Part shown: piece by piece, positions 26,273 through 36,300 of the stretch
Layout: every line of letters begins with the position of its first letter
Numbering within the stretch: position 1 is the stretch's first letter
Source: Saccharopolyspora hirsuta
GTDB lineage: Bacteria > Actinomycetota > Actinomycetes > Mycobacteriales > Pseudonocardiaceae
Assembly (NCBI RefSeq): GCF_008630535.1
Contig: NZ_VWPH01000004.1
Coordinates: forward strand, 248,001-312,000
DNA: 64,000 nucleotides
Direction: 5' to 3'
The notes under the pieces: model-generated
Database searches by the model: none
Seen by the model: only the letters and a program-made list of their open reading frames with translations
What the model was told of the DNA's origin: nothing
Program-made: the position numbers and the translations under genes

Positions 26273-26560
26273 TCACCCCGCGCCGGGTGCTCGGCGGAAT
26301 CCACCGATGCCCTCGTCGTCGGCGTCCCGCCACAGGTCGGGGTCGTAGGGCTCGTCCGGAACCAGCACGACGGCCTGCGCGCTCGGTTCCGCCGCGCAGG
26401 AGCGGGGGCATTCCGCGGCCAGGTCGAGTTCCAGGCGTTCGACCGCGTTGTGCAGGCGGCGCGCGGACAGGCAGTTGTCGTGGTTCCGGACCAGCGAGTC
26501 CACCGAGCGGCGCAGTTGGCCCACCAGGTGCTGCATCCTCCGTCGCTCGGCGTCAGACAT
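26273..26560 (-). CDS. Small conserved-looking hypothetical protein in the rifH operon
   Basis: A 95-residue protein with two amphipathic helices (RRRMQHLVGQLRRSVDSLV and ARRLHNAVERLELDLAAE) and three Cys (C30, C51, C55), followed by an acidic, disordered tail. Its ATG overlaps the end of rifH by 8 nt and has GGAGG 5 nt upstream, so it is translated with the DAHP synthase. I do not recognise a family. A small partner of the type II DAHP synthase, like the chorismate mutase that regulates the mycobacterial enzyme, is a tempting idea, but no chorismate-mutase signature was confirmed. Confidence 0.6.
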   Translation of the reverse strand: MSDAERRRMQHLVGQLRRSVDSLVRNHDNCLSARRLHNAVERLELDLAAECPRSCAAEPSAQAVVLVPDEPYDPDLWRDADDEGIGGFRRAPGAG

Positions 26561-27827
26561 CGCTGCCTCCGCGGAGCATCCGGGCGATGGCGCGGGCCAG
26601 GTCCAACGACTGGCGGCGGTTGAGCCGCGGATCGCACGCGGTCTCGTAGCGGGCCGCGAGGTCGGTGTCCGACACGCCCGAGGCGGAACCGACGCACTCC
26701 GTCACGTCGGACGCGGTGAGTTCGAGGTGCACGCCGCCGGGGTGGGTGCCCATTCGCCGGTGGACCTCGAAGAACACCTCCAGCTCGCGCAGGACGTCGG
26801 CGTAGTCCCTGGTCTTGTAGCCCGATTCGGACTCGTGGGTGTTGCCGTGCATCGGATCGCACATCCAGACGACCGGGTGGCCGGTTCGCCGGATCCGCTC
26901 GACGAGCTCCGGCAGCACCCAGCGGACCTGGTCGCGCCCCATCCGGCTGATGAAGGTCAGCTTGCCGGGGACGCGCCCCGGGTTCAGCAGGTCCGCGTAC
27001 TGCTCGATCTCGTCGGGTGTGGTGCCGGGACCGACCTTCACCCCGATCGGGTTGGCGAGCAGGGCCGCCACCGCGATGTGCGCGCCGTCCAGCTGCCGGG
27101 TTCGCTCCCCGATCCACAGGAAGTGGCCCGAGGTGGCGAAGACCTCCACGTCCTGCCCCGCCGCAGCGCGATCGGCGCGCAACTGCGGTCCTTCGTAGTC
27201 GAGGAGCAGGGCTTCGTGGCTGGCGAAGACGTCGCCCGCCCGCAGGGTCCTGAGGTGGTTCATGGTCCGGCAGGCGTGCGAGTGCGCGCGCAGGAGCCGG
27301 TTCGGGTCGGGTTCGCGGGCCGACGGGACGGGGTCCTGCGCGTTGACGATGTCGCCGCGGTAGACGGGCAGGCCGAGCACGTCGACCGGTTTCGAGCGGG
27401 GTTTCGCGTACTGCCCGGCCAGGCGGCCGATCTTGATCACCGGGAGGCCGGTGCTGGACAGCTCCCCGGCCATCTCGTCGAGGAGGTGCACCGTGCCGGA
27501 GACGTGCTCCTCGGTGTTCTCGTCGAAGGTCTCCGCGCAGTCGCCGCCCTGCAGCAGGAACGCCCGGCCCTCCGCCGCCGCGGCGAGTTCGCGGCGCAGC
27601 AGGCGGATCTCGCCGGGTGAGGTGACCGGAGGCGCCGCGCCCAGCAGAGTTCGCGCGGCGTGCAGAGCAGTGCTGTCCGGCCATTCGGGTTGTTGCGCCG
27701 CAGGTCTCGCGAAGGCGGCGGCGAGCTCTTGGCGCAGCTGCGGCGGGATCCGCTCGTCGAACGTTCCCGCCGCGGTGGGGGGAGGTGCTGGTGAAGTCGT
27801 CGTGTCCGGCCACGTGTGTCGAATCAT
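26553..27827 (-). CDS. rifH: Type II DAHP (aminoDAHP) synthase
   Basis: A 424-residue class II 3-deoxy-arabino-heptulosonate 7-phosphate synthase. FLLQGGDCAETF (metal-binding Cys), RMGRDQVRWVLPELVE, WMCDPMHGNTHE and GVHLELTASDVTECVG are all family hallmarks. In ansamycin pathways this enzyme makes aminoDAHP from iminoerythrose 4-phosphate and PEP for AHBA synthesis. It lacks the long N-terminal regulatory extension of the mycobacterial primary enzyme. The ATG is preceded by GAAGGGGA. It lies 36 nt after the monooxygenase and overlaps the next small ORF. Confidence 0.93.
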   Translation of the reverse strand: MIRHTWPDTTTSPAPPPTAAGTFDERIPPQLRQELAAAFARPAAQQPEWPDSTALHAARTLLGAAPPVTSPGEIRLLRRELAAAAEGRAFLLQGGDCAETFDENTEEHVSGTVHLLDEMAGELSSTGLPVIKIGRLAGQYAKPRSKPVDVLGLPVYRGDIVNAQDPVPSAREPDPNRLLRAHSHACRTMNHLRTLRAGDVFASHEALLLDYEGPQLRADRAAAGQDVEVFATSGHFLWIGERTRQLDGAHIAVAALLANPIGVKVGPGTTPDEIEQYADLLNPGRVPGKLTFISRMGRDQVRWVLPELVERIRRTGHPVVWMCDPMHGNTHESESGYKTRDYADVLRELEVFFEVHRRMGTHPGGVHLELTASDVTECVGSASGVSDTDLAARYETACDPRLNRRQSLDLARAIARMLRGGSDV

Positions 27828-27863
27828 GGTGTCCCCTTCAGCTCCGTGCCTGGGCTGCCCGGT

Positions 27864-29462
27864 TCACCCGGTCACCGCGGCGGCCATCAGCCCGGCGCGC
27901 AGTTCGTCCGCCGCGGCGGCGAGCCCGGCGGCGTCGTCGACCCCGCCGAACGCGTAGAAGTCGGGGCGGACCAGGACGGCTCGCGAGTTCGACCGCGCCA
28001 GGTACGGCAGGTACACGTCGTCGACGTCGACCACCGCGTCCTCGCCGACCTCGGCCACCGGCGTTCCGGCGGGCAGCACGCGAACCACCCGCACGTCGAG
28101 CTCGCGGAGGAGCGGCGGCAGACCACCGGCCAGGACCTCGTCCGCGCCCTCGCCCACCAGCAGCACGAATCCGCACCCGACCAGCTCGTCGAACAACCCC
28201 GACTCGCCTCCCCGGGCGACGACCGCCTGCGGGACGAGCTCACCGGCCGGTCCGCCGGTGCTGGCGAGCAGGCCCGTGGTCAGCGCTTGCAACGACGAGC
28301 GCGGCCGCACGCCGCTGGTGCCCCGCTGGCGCGAGGCGATCATGACCTCGTCGCGGTCCCGGGCCGCGTCGGGGTCGGTCTGGCAGATGACCTTGCCCAG
28401 GTCCACCGACATCCGCAGCGCGTGCTGGACGTGCGCACGTCGTTCCTCCTGGTAGGTGTCCAGCAGCGCCTCGTCGGCGAGGCCGCGCAGGACCAGGTCG
28501 AGCTTCCACGCCAGGTTGGCGGCGTCCCGGAACCCCGAGCACATCCCCTGCCCGGCGAACGGCGGCATCAGGTGCGCCGCATCACCGGCCAGCAGCACCC
28601 GCCCGGAACGCCACACGTCGGCGTAGCGGGCTTCGAAGGTGTAGACGGCGTGGCGCTGCAGCGTCGCGTTGTCCGGCGTGACCGCATAGGGCTTCAGCAG
28701 GTCCCACACCACCGACGTCTCGTGCAGCCGCTCGACCGGTTCGCCGGGCAGGCGCATGAACTCCCACCGCCGGTGCCCGGGACCGGCGGAGACCACCGTC
28801 GTGGGCCGGTGCGGATCGCACACCTGCTGGTTGTTCGGGCTGAGCTGACGCCCGTCGTGCAGGATGACGTCGCAGGTCAGCCAGTCGTTGGAGAAGCCGA
28901 GGTCGGTGCTGGTCGCGCCGATCCGCCGCCGGACGAAGCTGTTCGCCCCGTCGCACCCGACGATCCAGTCCGCGGTCAGCGCGAACTGCTCGCCGTCGGT
29001 GTTCTCGACCGCCAGCTCCACCGCGTTCGGGCCGCTCGTCAGCTGCTTCGCCTCGTGGCCGCGCAGCACGCGCAGGCCCGGAACGGCCGCGCCCCGTTCG
29101 GCGAGCGCGGCCTCGATGCCGGGTTGGTACATCGAAGTGGAGTCCGGCCACCCGAAGTAGCCCCGGTCGGGGATGTCGACGTGCAGCAGGACGTCACCGG
29201 CGGCGTTGGTCCAGGTGTACTCCCGCGAGGACTCGCCGTGCTCGTGGATGGCCGCGCCGACACCGGCCGCGGCCAGGATCCGCGCCGACTCGCCGTCGAA
29301 GGACACCGCGCGCGGCATCGGGTACGGCTGCGGCCACCGCTCCACCGCGGTGACGCGCCAACCGCGCTGCGCCAGCAGGACCGCCAGCACCTGGCCCACC
29401 GGCCCGTACCCGACGATCAGCACGTCCGAGTGCTCGGCCGCCGGGTTGTCGCTGTCCGTCAT
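27864..29462 (-). CDS. FAD-dependent aromatic hydroxylase (Rif-Orf19/MhpA-like)
   Basis: A 532-residue class A flavoprotein monooxygenase. VLIVGYGPVGQVLA binds the FAD ADP moiety (residue 14 on), VGCDGANSFVRR is the DG motif for FAD/NADPH, and GRVLLAGDAAHLMPPFAGQGMCSGFRDAANLAWKL is the GD motif region, given here as a compound of shorter hallmarks GDAAH, MPPF and GMCSG. The C-terminal 140 residues form the thioredoxin-like domain of phenol-type hydroxylases. Rif-Orf19 and its relatives hydroxylate the aromatic starter to allow naphthoquinone ring closure. GGAGGGAAC precedes the ATG. It lies between the amide synthase and rifH in the PKS operon, so it most likely acts on the nascent or released ansamycin. 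Confidence 0.88.
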   Translation of the reverse strand: MTDSDNPAAEHSDVLIVGYGPVGQVLAVLLAQRGWRVTAVERWPQPYPMPRAVSFDGESARILAAAGVGAAIHEHGESSREYTWTNAAGDVLLHVDIPDRGYFGWPDSTSMYQPGIEAALAERGAAVPGLRVLRGHEAKQLTSGPNAVELAVENTDGEQFALTADWIVGCDGANSFVRRRIGATSTDLGFSNDWLTCDVILHDGRQLSPNNQQVCDPHRPTTVVSAGPGHRRWEFMRLPGEPVERLHETSVVWDLLKPYAVTPDNATLQRHAVYTFEARYADVWRSGRVLLAGDAAHLMPPFAGQGMCSGFRDAANLAWKLDLVLRGLADEALLDTYQEERRAHVQHALRMSVDLGKVICQTDPDAARDRDEVMIASRQRGTSGVRPRSSLQALTTGLLASTGGPAGELVPQAVVARGGESGLFDELVGCGFVLLVGEGADEVLAGGLPPLLRELDVRVVRVLPAGTPVAEVGEDAVVDVDDVYLPYLARSNSRAVLVRPDFYAFGGVDDAAGLAAAADELRAGLMAAAVTG

Positions 29463-29501
29463 GTTCCCTCCCACCTTTCCGCTGGGTGCGCTGGACGGGG
29501 A

Positions 29502-30275
29502 TCAGCGGTCGGCGCGGAGGATCGTGCGCACGACCCGGTCGAGCTCGTCCTGCTCCACCAGCACCCGCATCGCGTCGTGGCCGTTGTCGACCTCGAGGTA
29601 TCGCCGACCGATCAGGATCATCTGCCCGGTGTCGAACGCGCGGCCGCGGATCACCGTGCCCGCGCCGACGAGCTGCTGGGCGAACTCGACCAGCTCGCGC
29701 TGATCACCGCTCCACTCCTGGAAGTCCCTGGCCTGCGGGCGGAACCGGTACACCGGCTGCCAGTCGCCGGTCTGCGGCTTGCGCTCCACCACGCGGTAGT
29801 CGTCCTGCCGGGCGATCCGGAACCGGGAGCCGAACTGCGGCTGCTCGTCGTCCGAGAGCACCAGCGGTTCCAGGTAGGACGGGCCGACGAAGCCGACGTC
29901 GGCCAGCCAGGTCCGGCCGTCGAGCTCGACGCGGTTGAAGACGTGCTCCAGGTCCGGGCCGAACGTCCCGTCGACCTGCCGGATACCGGCCGACAGCACC
30001 GCGGTGTCGAACCCGATCTCGTCGAGCAACCGGCGGAACAGGCCGTTCAGCTCGTAGCAGTTGCCGCCCCGCCCGCCGATCACGATGTCGTCGAACACCG
30101 CGTCGACGTCGATGTCCACGTCCCGCCAGATCGAGATCCCCCGCTCGGCGTTCCACGAGCTGTCGTAGGGGATCGCCATCAGGTGTCCCTTGTGGAGGGT
30201 TCGGAGGGTTTCCGCGTCCGGGCGGGGTTGCCCGGCGAACCCGATCGCCTTCAGGTACTGGTCAACGTCGAACAT
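29502..30275 (-). CDS. rifF: Macrolactam-forming amide synthase
   Basis: A 257-residue arylamine N-acetyltransferase-like enzyme that releases the PKS chain by attack of the AHBA amine on the ACP thioester. The Cys-His-Asp triad is C73 ([11 protein letters not shown]), H111 (LEHVFNRV) and D126 (LADVGF). Length and motifs match RifF. Its start overlaps the end of the last PKS gene by 14 nt, as in rifamycin-type clusters where the amide synthase follows the terminal module. This placement marks the end of the assembly line. Confidence 0.95.
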   Translation of the reverse strand: MFDVDQYLKAIGFAGQPRPDAETLRTLHKGHLMAIPYDSSWNAERGISIWRDVDIDVDAVFDDIVIGGRGGNCYELNGLFRRLLDEIGFDTAVLSAGIRQVDGTFGPDLEHVFNRVELDGRTWLADVGFVGPSYLEPLVLSDDEQPQFGSRFRIARQDDYRVVERKPQTGDWQPVYRFRPQARDFQEWSGDQRELVEFAQQLVGAGTVIRGRAFDTGQMILIGRRYLEVDNGHDAMRVLVEQDELDRVVRTILRADR

Positions 30276-33200
30276 CGGATGCCTCCGCAGCGGTGTCCAG
30301 GAGCTCGTGGACGTGGTCGGCCAGCAGCGCCGGGGTGGGGTGGTCGAAGAGCAGCATCGCGGGCAGCGTCAGGTCGAACACCGCGCTGAGCCGGTTCCGC
30401 AGCTCCACGGCGGTCAGGGAGTTGAACCCGATCTCGAAGAACGGGCTGCCGTCCTCGACGGTGTCCGCCGAGGAGTGGCCGAGCACCGCGGCGGCCTCCT
30501 TCCGGATCAGCTCCGCGATCGCCTGCTTGCGGTCGTCCCCGGACAGCCCGCCGAGCTGCTCGGCGATCGGGTTCCCGCCCTGCTCGGCGACCACGTCGTC
30601 GGTTTCCTCGTGCACACTCGTCTCCATCGTGTCGGACTCCAGCCAGTAGTGCTGGTGCTGGAAGGCGTAGGTGGGCAGCGCCACCCGCTGCGGTCGGGCG
30701 CCGTCGAAGAACGGCGTCCAGTCGACGTCGACGCCGCGGACGTGCACCTGGGCCAGCGAGGTGGCGAACCGGGCCAGGCCGCCCTCGTCGCGGCGCAGCG
30801 TGCCGGTCACGGCGGCGTTGACGTCTGCGTGCCGGTCGAGCGTTTCCTGGACGGACATCGTCAGCACCGGGTGGGCGCTGACCTCGACGAACACCCGGTA
30901 GCCGGACTTCACCAGCGCCTCGGCGGCCTCGGCGAAGCGGACCCGCTGGCGCAGGTTCCGGTACCAGTAGTTCCCGGACAGCGACTCGCCCGCCACCCAG
31001 TCGCAGTCCACTGTGGAGAAGAACGGGATCTCCGGGGCACCGGGCGCGACGTCCGCCAGCACCGCCGACAGCTGCTGCTCGATGCGTTCGACGTGGCTGG
31101 AGTGCGAGGCGTAGTCCACCGGGACCCGACGCGCCCGGATCTCTCGGGTTTCAGCCTCAGCGATCAGCTCGTCGCACTCCACCGGATCACCCGCGACCAC
31201 GACAGCCCCAGGTCCGTTGACCACCGCAACTTCCAGCCCCGGCCAGCGGCCGATCAGCGCGGAGGCCTCCAGCTCGGGGAGAGAGATCGACACCATTCCG
31301 CCGCGACCGGCCAGTTCGGCCGCGATCAACTGGCTCCGCAGCGCCACGATCCGCGCCGCATCACGCAGACTCAGCGCGCCCGCGATGTGCGCAGCGGCGA
31401 TTTCGCCCTGGGAATGGCCCACCACCGCGTCCGGAACAACGCCGTGCGCTTGCCACAACCGCGCTAGTGCCACCATCACCGCGAACGACGCGGGCTGCAC
31501 CACATCGACGCGATCCAGCGAGCCGCGTTCGCGAATCACTTCTAACAGCGACCAGTCCACGAACTCCGACAGCGCCTTGTCGCACTCGGTCAACGCCTCG
31601 GCGAACACCGGGGACGAATCCAGCAGCTCCGCTCCCATGCCGATCCACTGAGCCCCCTGACCGGGGAAGACGAACACCCGGCGACCGTCCACGCCCGCCA
31701 CGCCCTGCACGACGTCCGGGCGGGGTTCGACGGCTGCCAAGGCGGAGGTGGCGTTCAGGGCATCCGGGCGGTTGTCGGAGATCAGCACCGCGCGGTGTTC
31801 GAGCTTCGCGCGGGACAGCAGCGACCAGCCGACGTCGACGCGGCAGAGATCCGAGGTGCTCACCGACGCGGCGAGCCGACCGGCCTGTGCCCGCAACGCC
31901 GCCGCGGTGTGCCCCGACAGGATCCACGGCACCACTCCCCCGGGATCGCTCCCGGTCTCCGGTGCCTCAACCTCTGGTGCTTGTTCGAGGATGACGTGGG
32001 CGTTCGTGCCGCTGACGCCGAACGAGGACACACCAGCCCGACGCACCCGCCCAGTCTCCGGCCACTCCCGCTGCTCAGCGAGGACCTCGACCGCCCCAGC
32101 ATCCCAATCAACCTTCGACGAAGGACGATCCACATGCAACGACGCAGGCAACACACCGTGACGCATCGCCTGAACCATCTTGATCACACCCGCCACACCA
32201 GCAGCAGCCTGGGCATGACCGATATTCGACTTCAACGAACCAACCCACAAAGGCTCACCCGAACCACGCTGGCCATAGGTCGCCAGCAGCGCACCAGCCT
32301 CGATTGGATCGCCGAGCGAGGTTCCCGTGCCGTGCGCCTCAACCGCGTCCACATCGGACACACCCAGCCCGGCATTCGCCAACGCGGCCCGGATAACTCG
32401 TTCCTGCGATGGTCCGTTCGGCGCGGTCAGGCCGTTCGACGCGCCGTCCTGATTCACCGCCGAACCCGTTACCACCGCCAACACCCGACGGCCAGCACGC
32501 CGCGCATCCGACAGGCGCTCCAACACAACAACCCCGACGCCCTCGGACAAGCCCGTGCCATCAGCCGAATCCGAGAACGCCTTGCACCGACCATCCACCG
32601 CCAAACCCCGCTGACGGGAGAACTCGATGAACGGGCTCGGCTGCGCCATGACCGCCGCTCCGCCCGCGAGGGCCATCGAGCACTCCCCGGCGCGCAGCGC
32701 TTGCACTGCCAGGTGCAGGGACACCAGCGACGATGAGCACGCCGTGTCCACCGTGACGGCCGGGCCCTCCAGGCCCAGCGTGTAGGACACCCGGCCCGAG
32801 GCCACGCTCCCCGCGGCACCCGTGCTCAGGAATCCCTCCATCCCCGCCGGGATCTTGCGGAGCCGGGTGCCGTAGTCGTGGTACATCAAGCCCGAGTAGA
32901 CGCCGACATCGCGTCCCCGCAACGACAACGGGTCGAGTCCCGCGTGCTCCAGGGCCTCCCAGGAGATCTCCAGGAGAAGTCGCTGCTGGGGGTCCATCGC
33001 GGTCGCCTCGCGGGGGCTGATCCCGAACAGCGCGGGATCGAACTCACCCGCGCCGCTCAGGAACCCACCGGTGCGCACGTACGACTTGCCCGCCGCACCC
33101 GGGTCGGGGTCGAAGATCCCCTCGACGTCCCAGCCGCGATCCGCCGGGAACTCCGAGATCGCGTCACCACCCGAGGACACCAGGTCCCACAGCTCGTCCG

Positions 33201-33357
33201 GCGAGCCCACCCCGCCCGGCAGGCGGCAGGCCATCCCCACGATCGCGATCGGCTCGCGCCGGGCCGCGGTCAGGGCGCTGTTCTGCTTCTTCAGCCGCTC
33301 GTTCTCCAGCATCGCGGCACGCAGCGCCGCGACGACCTTGTCGTCCGAACCCGTCAT
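30262..33357 (-). CDS. Type I PKS, extension module 4 (KS-AT-ACP), terminal module
   Basis: A 1031-residue single-module polyketide synthase. An N-terminal coiled-coil docking segment (residues 1-33) is followed by KS (about 35-460: [22 protein letters not shown]), AT (about 563-880: GHSQGE active Ser; RVDVVQ and YASH, both methylmalonyl-CoA signatures) and ACP (phosphopantetheine Ser980 in GFNSL). There is no DH, ER or KR and no thioesterase, so the beta-keto group stays. The C-terminus is short, without a docking tail. The amide synthase gene begins inside its last codons, so this is the last elongation step before macrolactam release. Confidence 0.95.
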   Translation of the reverse strand: MTGSDDKVVAALRAAMLENERLKKQNSALTAARREPIAIVGMACRLPGGVGSPDELWDLVSSGGDAISEFPADRGWDVEGIFDPDPGAAGKSYVRTGGFLSGAGEFDPALFGISPREATAMDPQQRLLLEISWEALEHAGLDPLSLRGRDVGVYSGLMYHDYGTRLRKIPAGMEGFLSTGAAGSVASGRVSYTLGLEGPAVTVDTACSSSLVSLHLAVQALRAGECSMALAGGAAVMAQPSPFIEFSRQRGLAVDGRCKAFSDSADGTGLSEGVGVVVLERLSDARRAGRRVLAVVTGSAVNQDGASNGLTAPNGPSQERVIRAALANAGLGVSDVDAVEAHGTGTSLGDPIEAGALLATYGQRGSGEPLWVGSLKSNIGHAQAAAGVAGVIKMVQAMRHGVLPASLHVDRPSSKVDWDAGAVEVLAEQREWPETGRVRRAGVSSFGVSGTNAHVILEQAPEVEAPETGSDPGGVVPWILSGHTAAALRAQAGRLAASVSTSDLCRVDVGWSLLSRAKLEHRAVLISDNRPDALNATSALAAVEPRPDVVQGVAGVDGRRVFVFPGQGAQWIGMGAELLDSSPVFAEALTECDKALSEFVDWSLLEVIRERGSLDRVDVVQPASFAVMVALARLWQAHGVVPDAVVGHSQGEIAAAHIAGALSLRDAARIVALRSQLIAAELAGRGGMVSISLPELEASALIGRWPGLEVAVVNGPGAVVVAGDPVECDELIAEAETREIRARRVPVDYASHSSHVERIEQQLSAVLADVAPGAPEIPFFSTVDCDWVAGESLSGNYWYRNLRQRVRFAEAAEALVKSGYRVFVEVSAHPVLTMSVQETLDRHADVNAAVTGTLRRDEGGLARFATSLAQVHVRGVDVDWTPFFDGARPQRVALPTYAFQHQHYWLESDTMETSVHEETDDVVAEQGGNPIAEQLGGLSGDDRKQAIAELIRKEAAAVLGHSSADTVEDGSPFFEIGFNSLTAVELRNRLSAVFDLTLPAMLLFDHPTPALLADHVHELLDTAAEASDVRR

Positions 33358-33385
33358 CGTTCTGCCTCCGAATACCGCGATCGAG

Positions 33386-36300
33386 TCAGCTGCCCAGCGC
33401 GCGGGCCACGAGCTGGTCGACGTCCATGGTTTCGATCGAAGCCGCGTCGTCCTCCGGCTCCGCGGGCGCTTCGCCGTGCTCGCCGTCGACCAGGCGCAGC
33501 AGGGCGTCGAGCACGCCCAGCTCCCGGAACCGGTCGAGCGGGGCGGTGGCCAGCGCTCGGCGCAGGCGTTCCTCGTCGACCCCGGGTTCGGCCCGCTCCG
33601 CGCAGAGCTCGCCGTGCAGCCGAGCGGCGAGCGCGTTCGGGGTCGGGCAGTCGAACACCACGGTCGCCTGCAGGCGGAGTCCGGTCGCCGCACCGATCCG
33701 GTTGCGCAGCTCCACGGCCGCCAACGAGTCGAAGCCCAGCTCCTTGAACGGCCGGTCCGCGCGAACGGCGTCCGCCGTGGCGTGGCCGAGGACGGTGGCC
33801 GCGTGCCCGCGGACCAGTTCGACCAGCGTCCGCTTCTGCTCGGCCTCCGACTTCCCGGCGAGCTGCTGCGCGAGGGCGTTCGCGCCACCCGGTCGCTGAG
33901 CGGACCGCCGCCGCGTCCGGGTCAGGCTGCGCAGCAGCGGTGAGGGCGGCTCCTCGACCCGCAGCGCGGCGAGGTCGAGCTTGACGGGGACCAGCAGCGG
34001 TCGGTCGGCGCGCAGCGCGCGGTCGAACAGCGCCATGCCCTCGTCGTTGGACAGGCCGACCAGTCCGCTCCGGACCAGGCGTTCGTGGTCGGTGTCCGAC
34101 ATCTTCGACGTGAGGCCGGTGGCGTCCGACCAGAGCCCCCAGGCCAGCGACACGGCGGGCAGACCGAGCTGCCTGCGGTGCGCGGCGAGTCCGTCGAGGT
34201 AGCCGTTCGCGGCCGCGTAGTTGCTCTGCCCGGCGCCGCCGAGCACTCCGGCCGCCGAGGAGAACAGCACGAACATCGCCAGGTCGAGGTCCGCGGTCAG
34301 CTCGTGGAGGTGCCACGCGGCGTCCACCTTCGGCCGGAAGACCGCGTCCAGCCGCTCCGTCGTCAGCGACGAGAGGACGCCGTCGTCCAACGCGCCCGCC
34401 GCGTGCACCACGCCGGTCAGCGGGCGGTCGGCCGGGATGTCGGCCAGGACTTCCGCCAGCGCGGCGCGGTCGGCCGCGTCGCAAGCGACGATGCCCACCT
34501 CGGCCCCCAGCTCGGACAGCTCCGCCACCAGCTCGTCCGCCCCCGGGGCCGCGGGGCCGCGGCGGCTGGTCAGGACGAGGCTGCGCACGCCGTGGGCTCG
34601 CACCAGGTGCCGTGCGACCAGGGCACCGAGGGTTCCGGTGCCGCCGGTGACCAGCACCGTCCCCTCCGGATCGAGCGGCTTCGGTTCGACCTCGCCGGTG
34701 GTCTTCGCCAGCCGGGGTGCGAACGCGCGCCCGGACCGGACCGCGACCTGGGGTTCGCCCGCGGCCGCGAACCCTGCCAGCGCGGCACCGTCCTGCGGCG
34801 CGCTGTCGACGTCGACCAGCGTGATCAGTCCCGGGTGCTCCGCCTGCGCGGCCCGCACCAACCCCCAGACCGCCGCGGCTCCGGCGCGGACCACGTCGCC
34901 CCCCGCGACCGCCACGCCGCCCCGGGTCAGCACGACCAGCTCTGCGCCCTCCGCCGGGGCGTCGGCCAACCACTCCTGCAGCAGTTCGAGCGCTCGGCCG
35001 ACAGCAGCCCGCACCTCGTGCGGTGCCGGATCGCCTGCGCCGGTCAGGTCGAGGACGACGGCGCCGGGCCGCGGTTCGCCGGAGGAGATCGCCGTGCGCA
35101 GCGCATCCAGGTCCGGGTACGTCGGCACGTTCGAGACGCCCTGCCCGCCTGCGACGACGAGCTTCGGTCCGGTGCCCGTTCCGGTGACCGGTGTCCAGTC
35201 GACCTCGTGCAGGGAGTCGCCCGGCGTGCTCAGGCGTTCGACCGGGACGGGCCGCAGCGCCAGGGAGTCCAGGGCGGCGACCGGCGTCCCGCTCCCGTCG
35301 GCGAGGGTCAGGGACACGCTGTCGTCGCCGGTCCACACCGCGTGCACCCGCAGCGTTGTCGCGCCGGGTGCGTGGACGGCGAACCCGTTCCACGCGAACG
35401 GGAGCAGGACGTGCCCGGGGGCGGTGCCCGCTTTGCGGCCGAGCTTGGTGGCCTGCATGGCGGCGTCGAGCAGCGCCGGGTGCAGGCCGAACTCGCGGGC
35501 CTCGGCGTGGTGCTCCTCGGGCAGGACGACCTCCGCGAAGACCTCGCGGCCGCGGGTCCAGGCGGCCGACAGGCATTGGAAGGACGGGCCGTACTCGACG
35601 CCGGATTCGGCCATGCCCTCGTAGAAGTCGTCCAGCTGGACCGGCTCCCCGCCCGGCGGCCACGGCACCGCCGCCGCACCGACCGGCTCCGGCGACAGCA
35701 CGCCGCTGGCGTGGCGGGTCCAGGACTCCTCGTCGTCCGGCCGCGCGTAGATCCGCACCGCCCGCCGACCGGTCCCGTCGGCCTCGTCGACCTTGACCTG
35801 GATGCGCAGCGCGGACTGCTCGGGGACGACCACCGGGGCTTCGACCAGCAGCTCGTCGACGGCCGGGCACCCGACCTCGTCACCCGCGCGCGAAACCAGC
35901 TCCAGCAGGGCAGCGCCGGGCACGAGGACCGCGCCGACCACGGCGTGGTGGGCGAGCCAGGGGTGGGTCCGCAGCGACAGCCTGCTGGTGAGCACCACCT
36001 CGTCGGAGTCCGCCGCGCGGACCGCGGCACCGAGCAGCGGGTGGTCCACGACGTCGAGGCCGGTGGCGGCGACGTCCCCGGCGGTGGGCGGGGCCGATTC
36101 GAGCCAGTAGCGCTGGTGCTGGAAGGCGTAGCCGGGCAGCTCCGCCCGCTGCGGGGCGAGGCCGTCGAACAACGGAGTCCAGTCGACCTCGACACCGCGG
36201 ACGAACGCCTCGGCCAGCGAGGTGGCGAACCGGCGCAGCCCGCCTTCCTCGCGGCGCAGCGTGCCGGTCACGACGGCGTTGACGTCCGGGTGCTGGTCCA

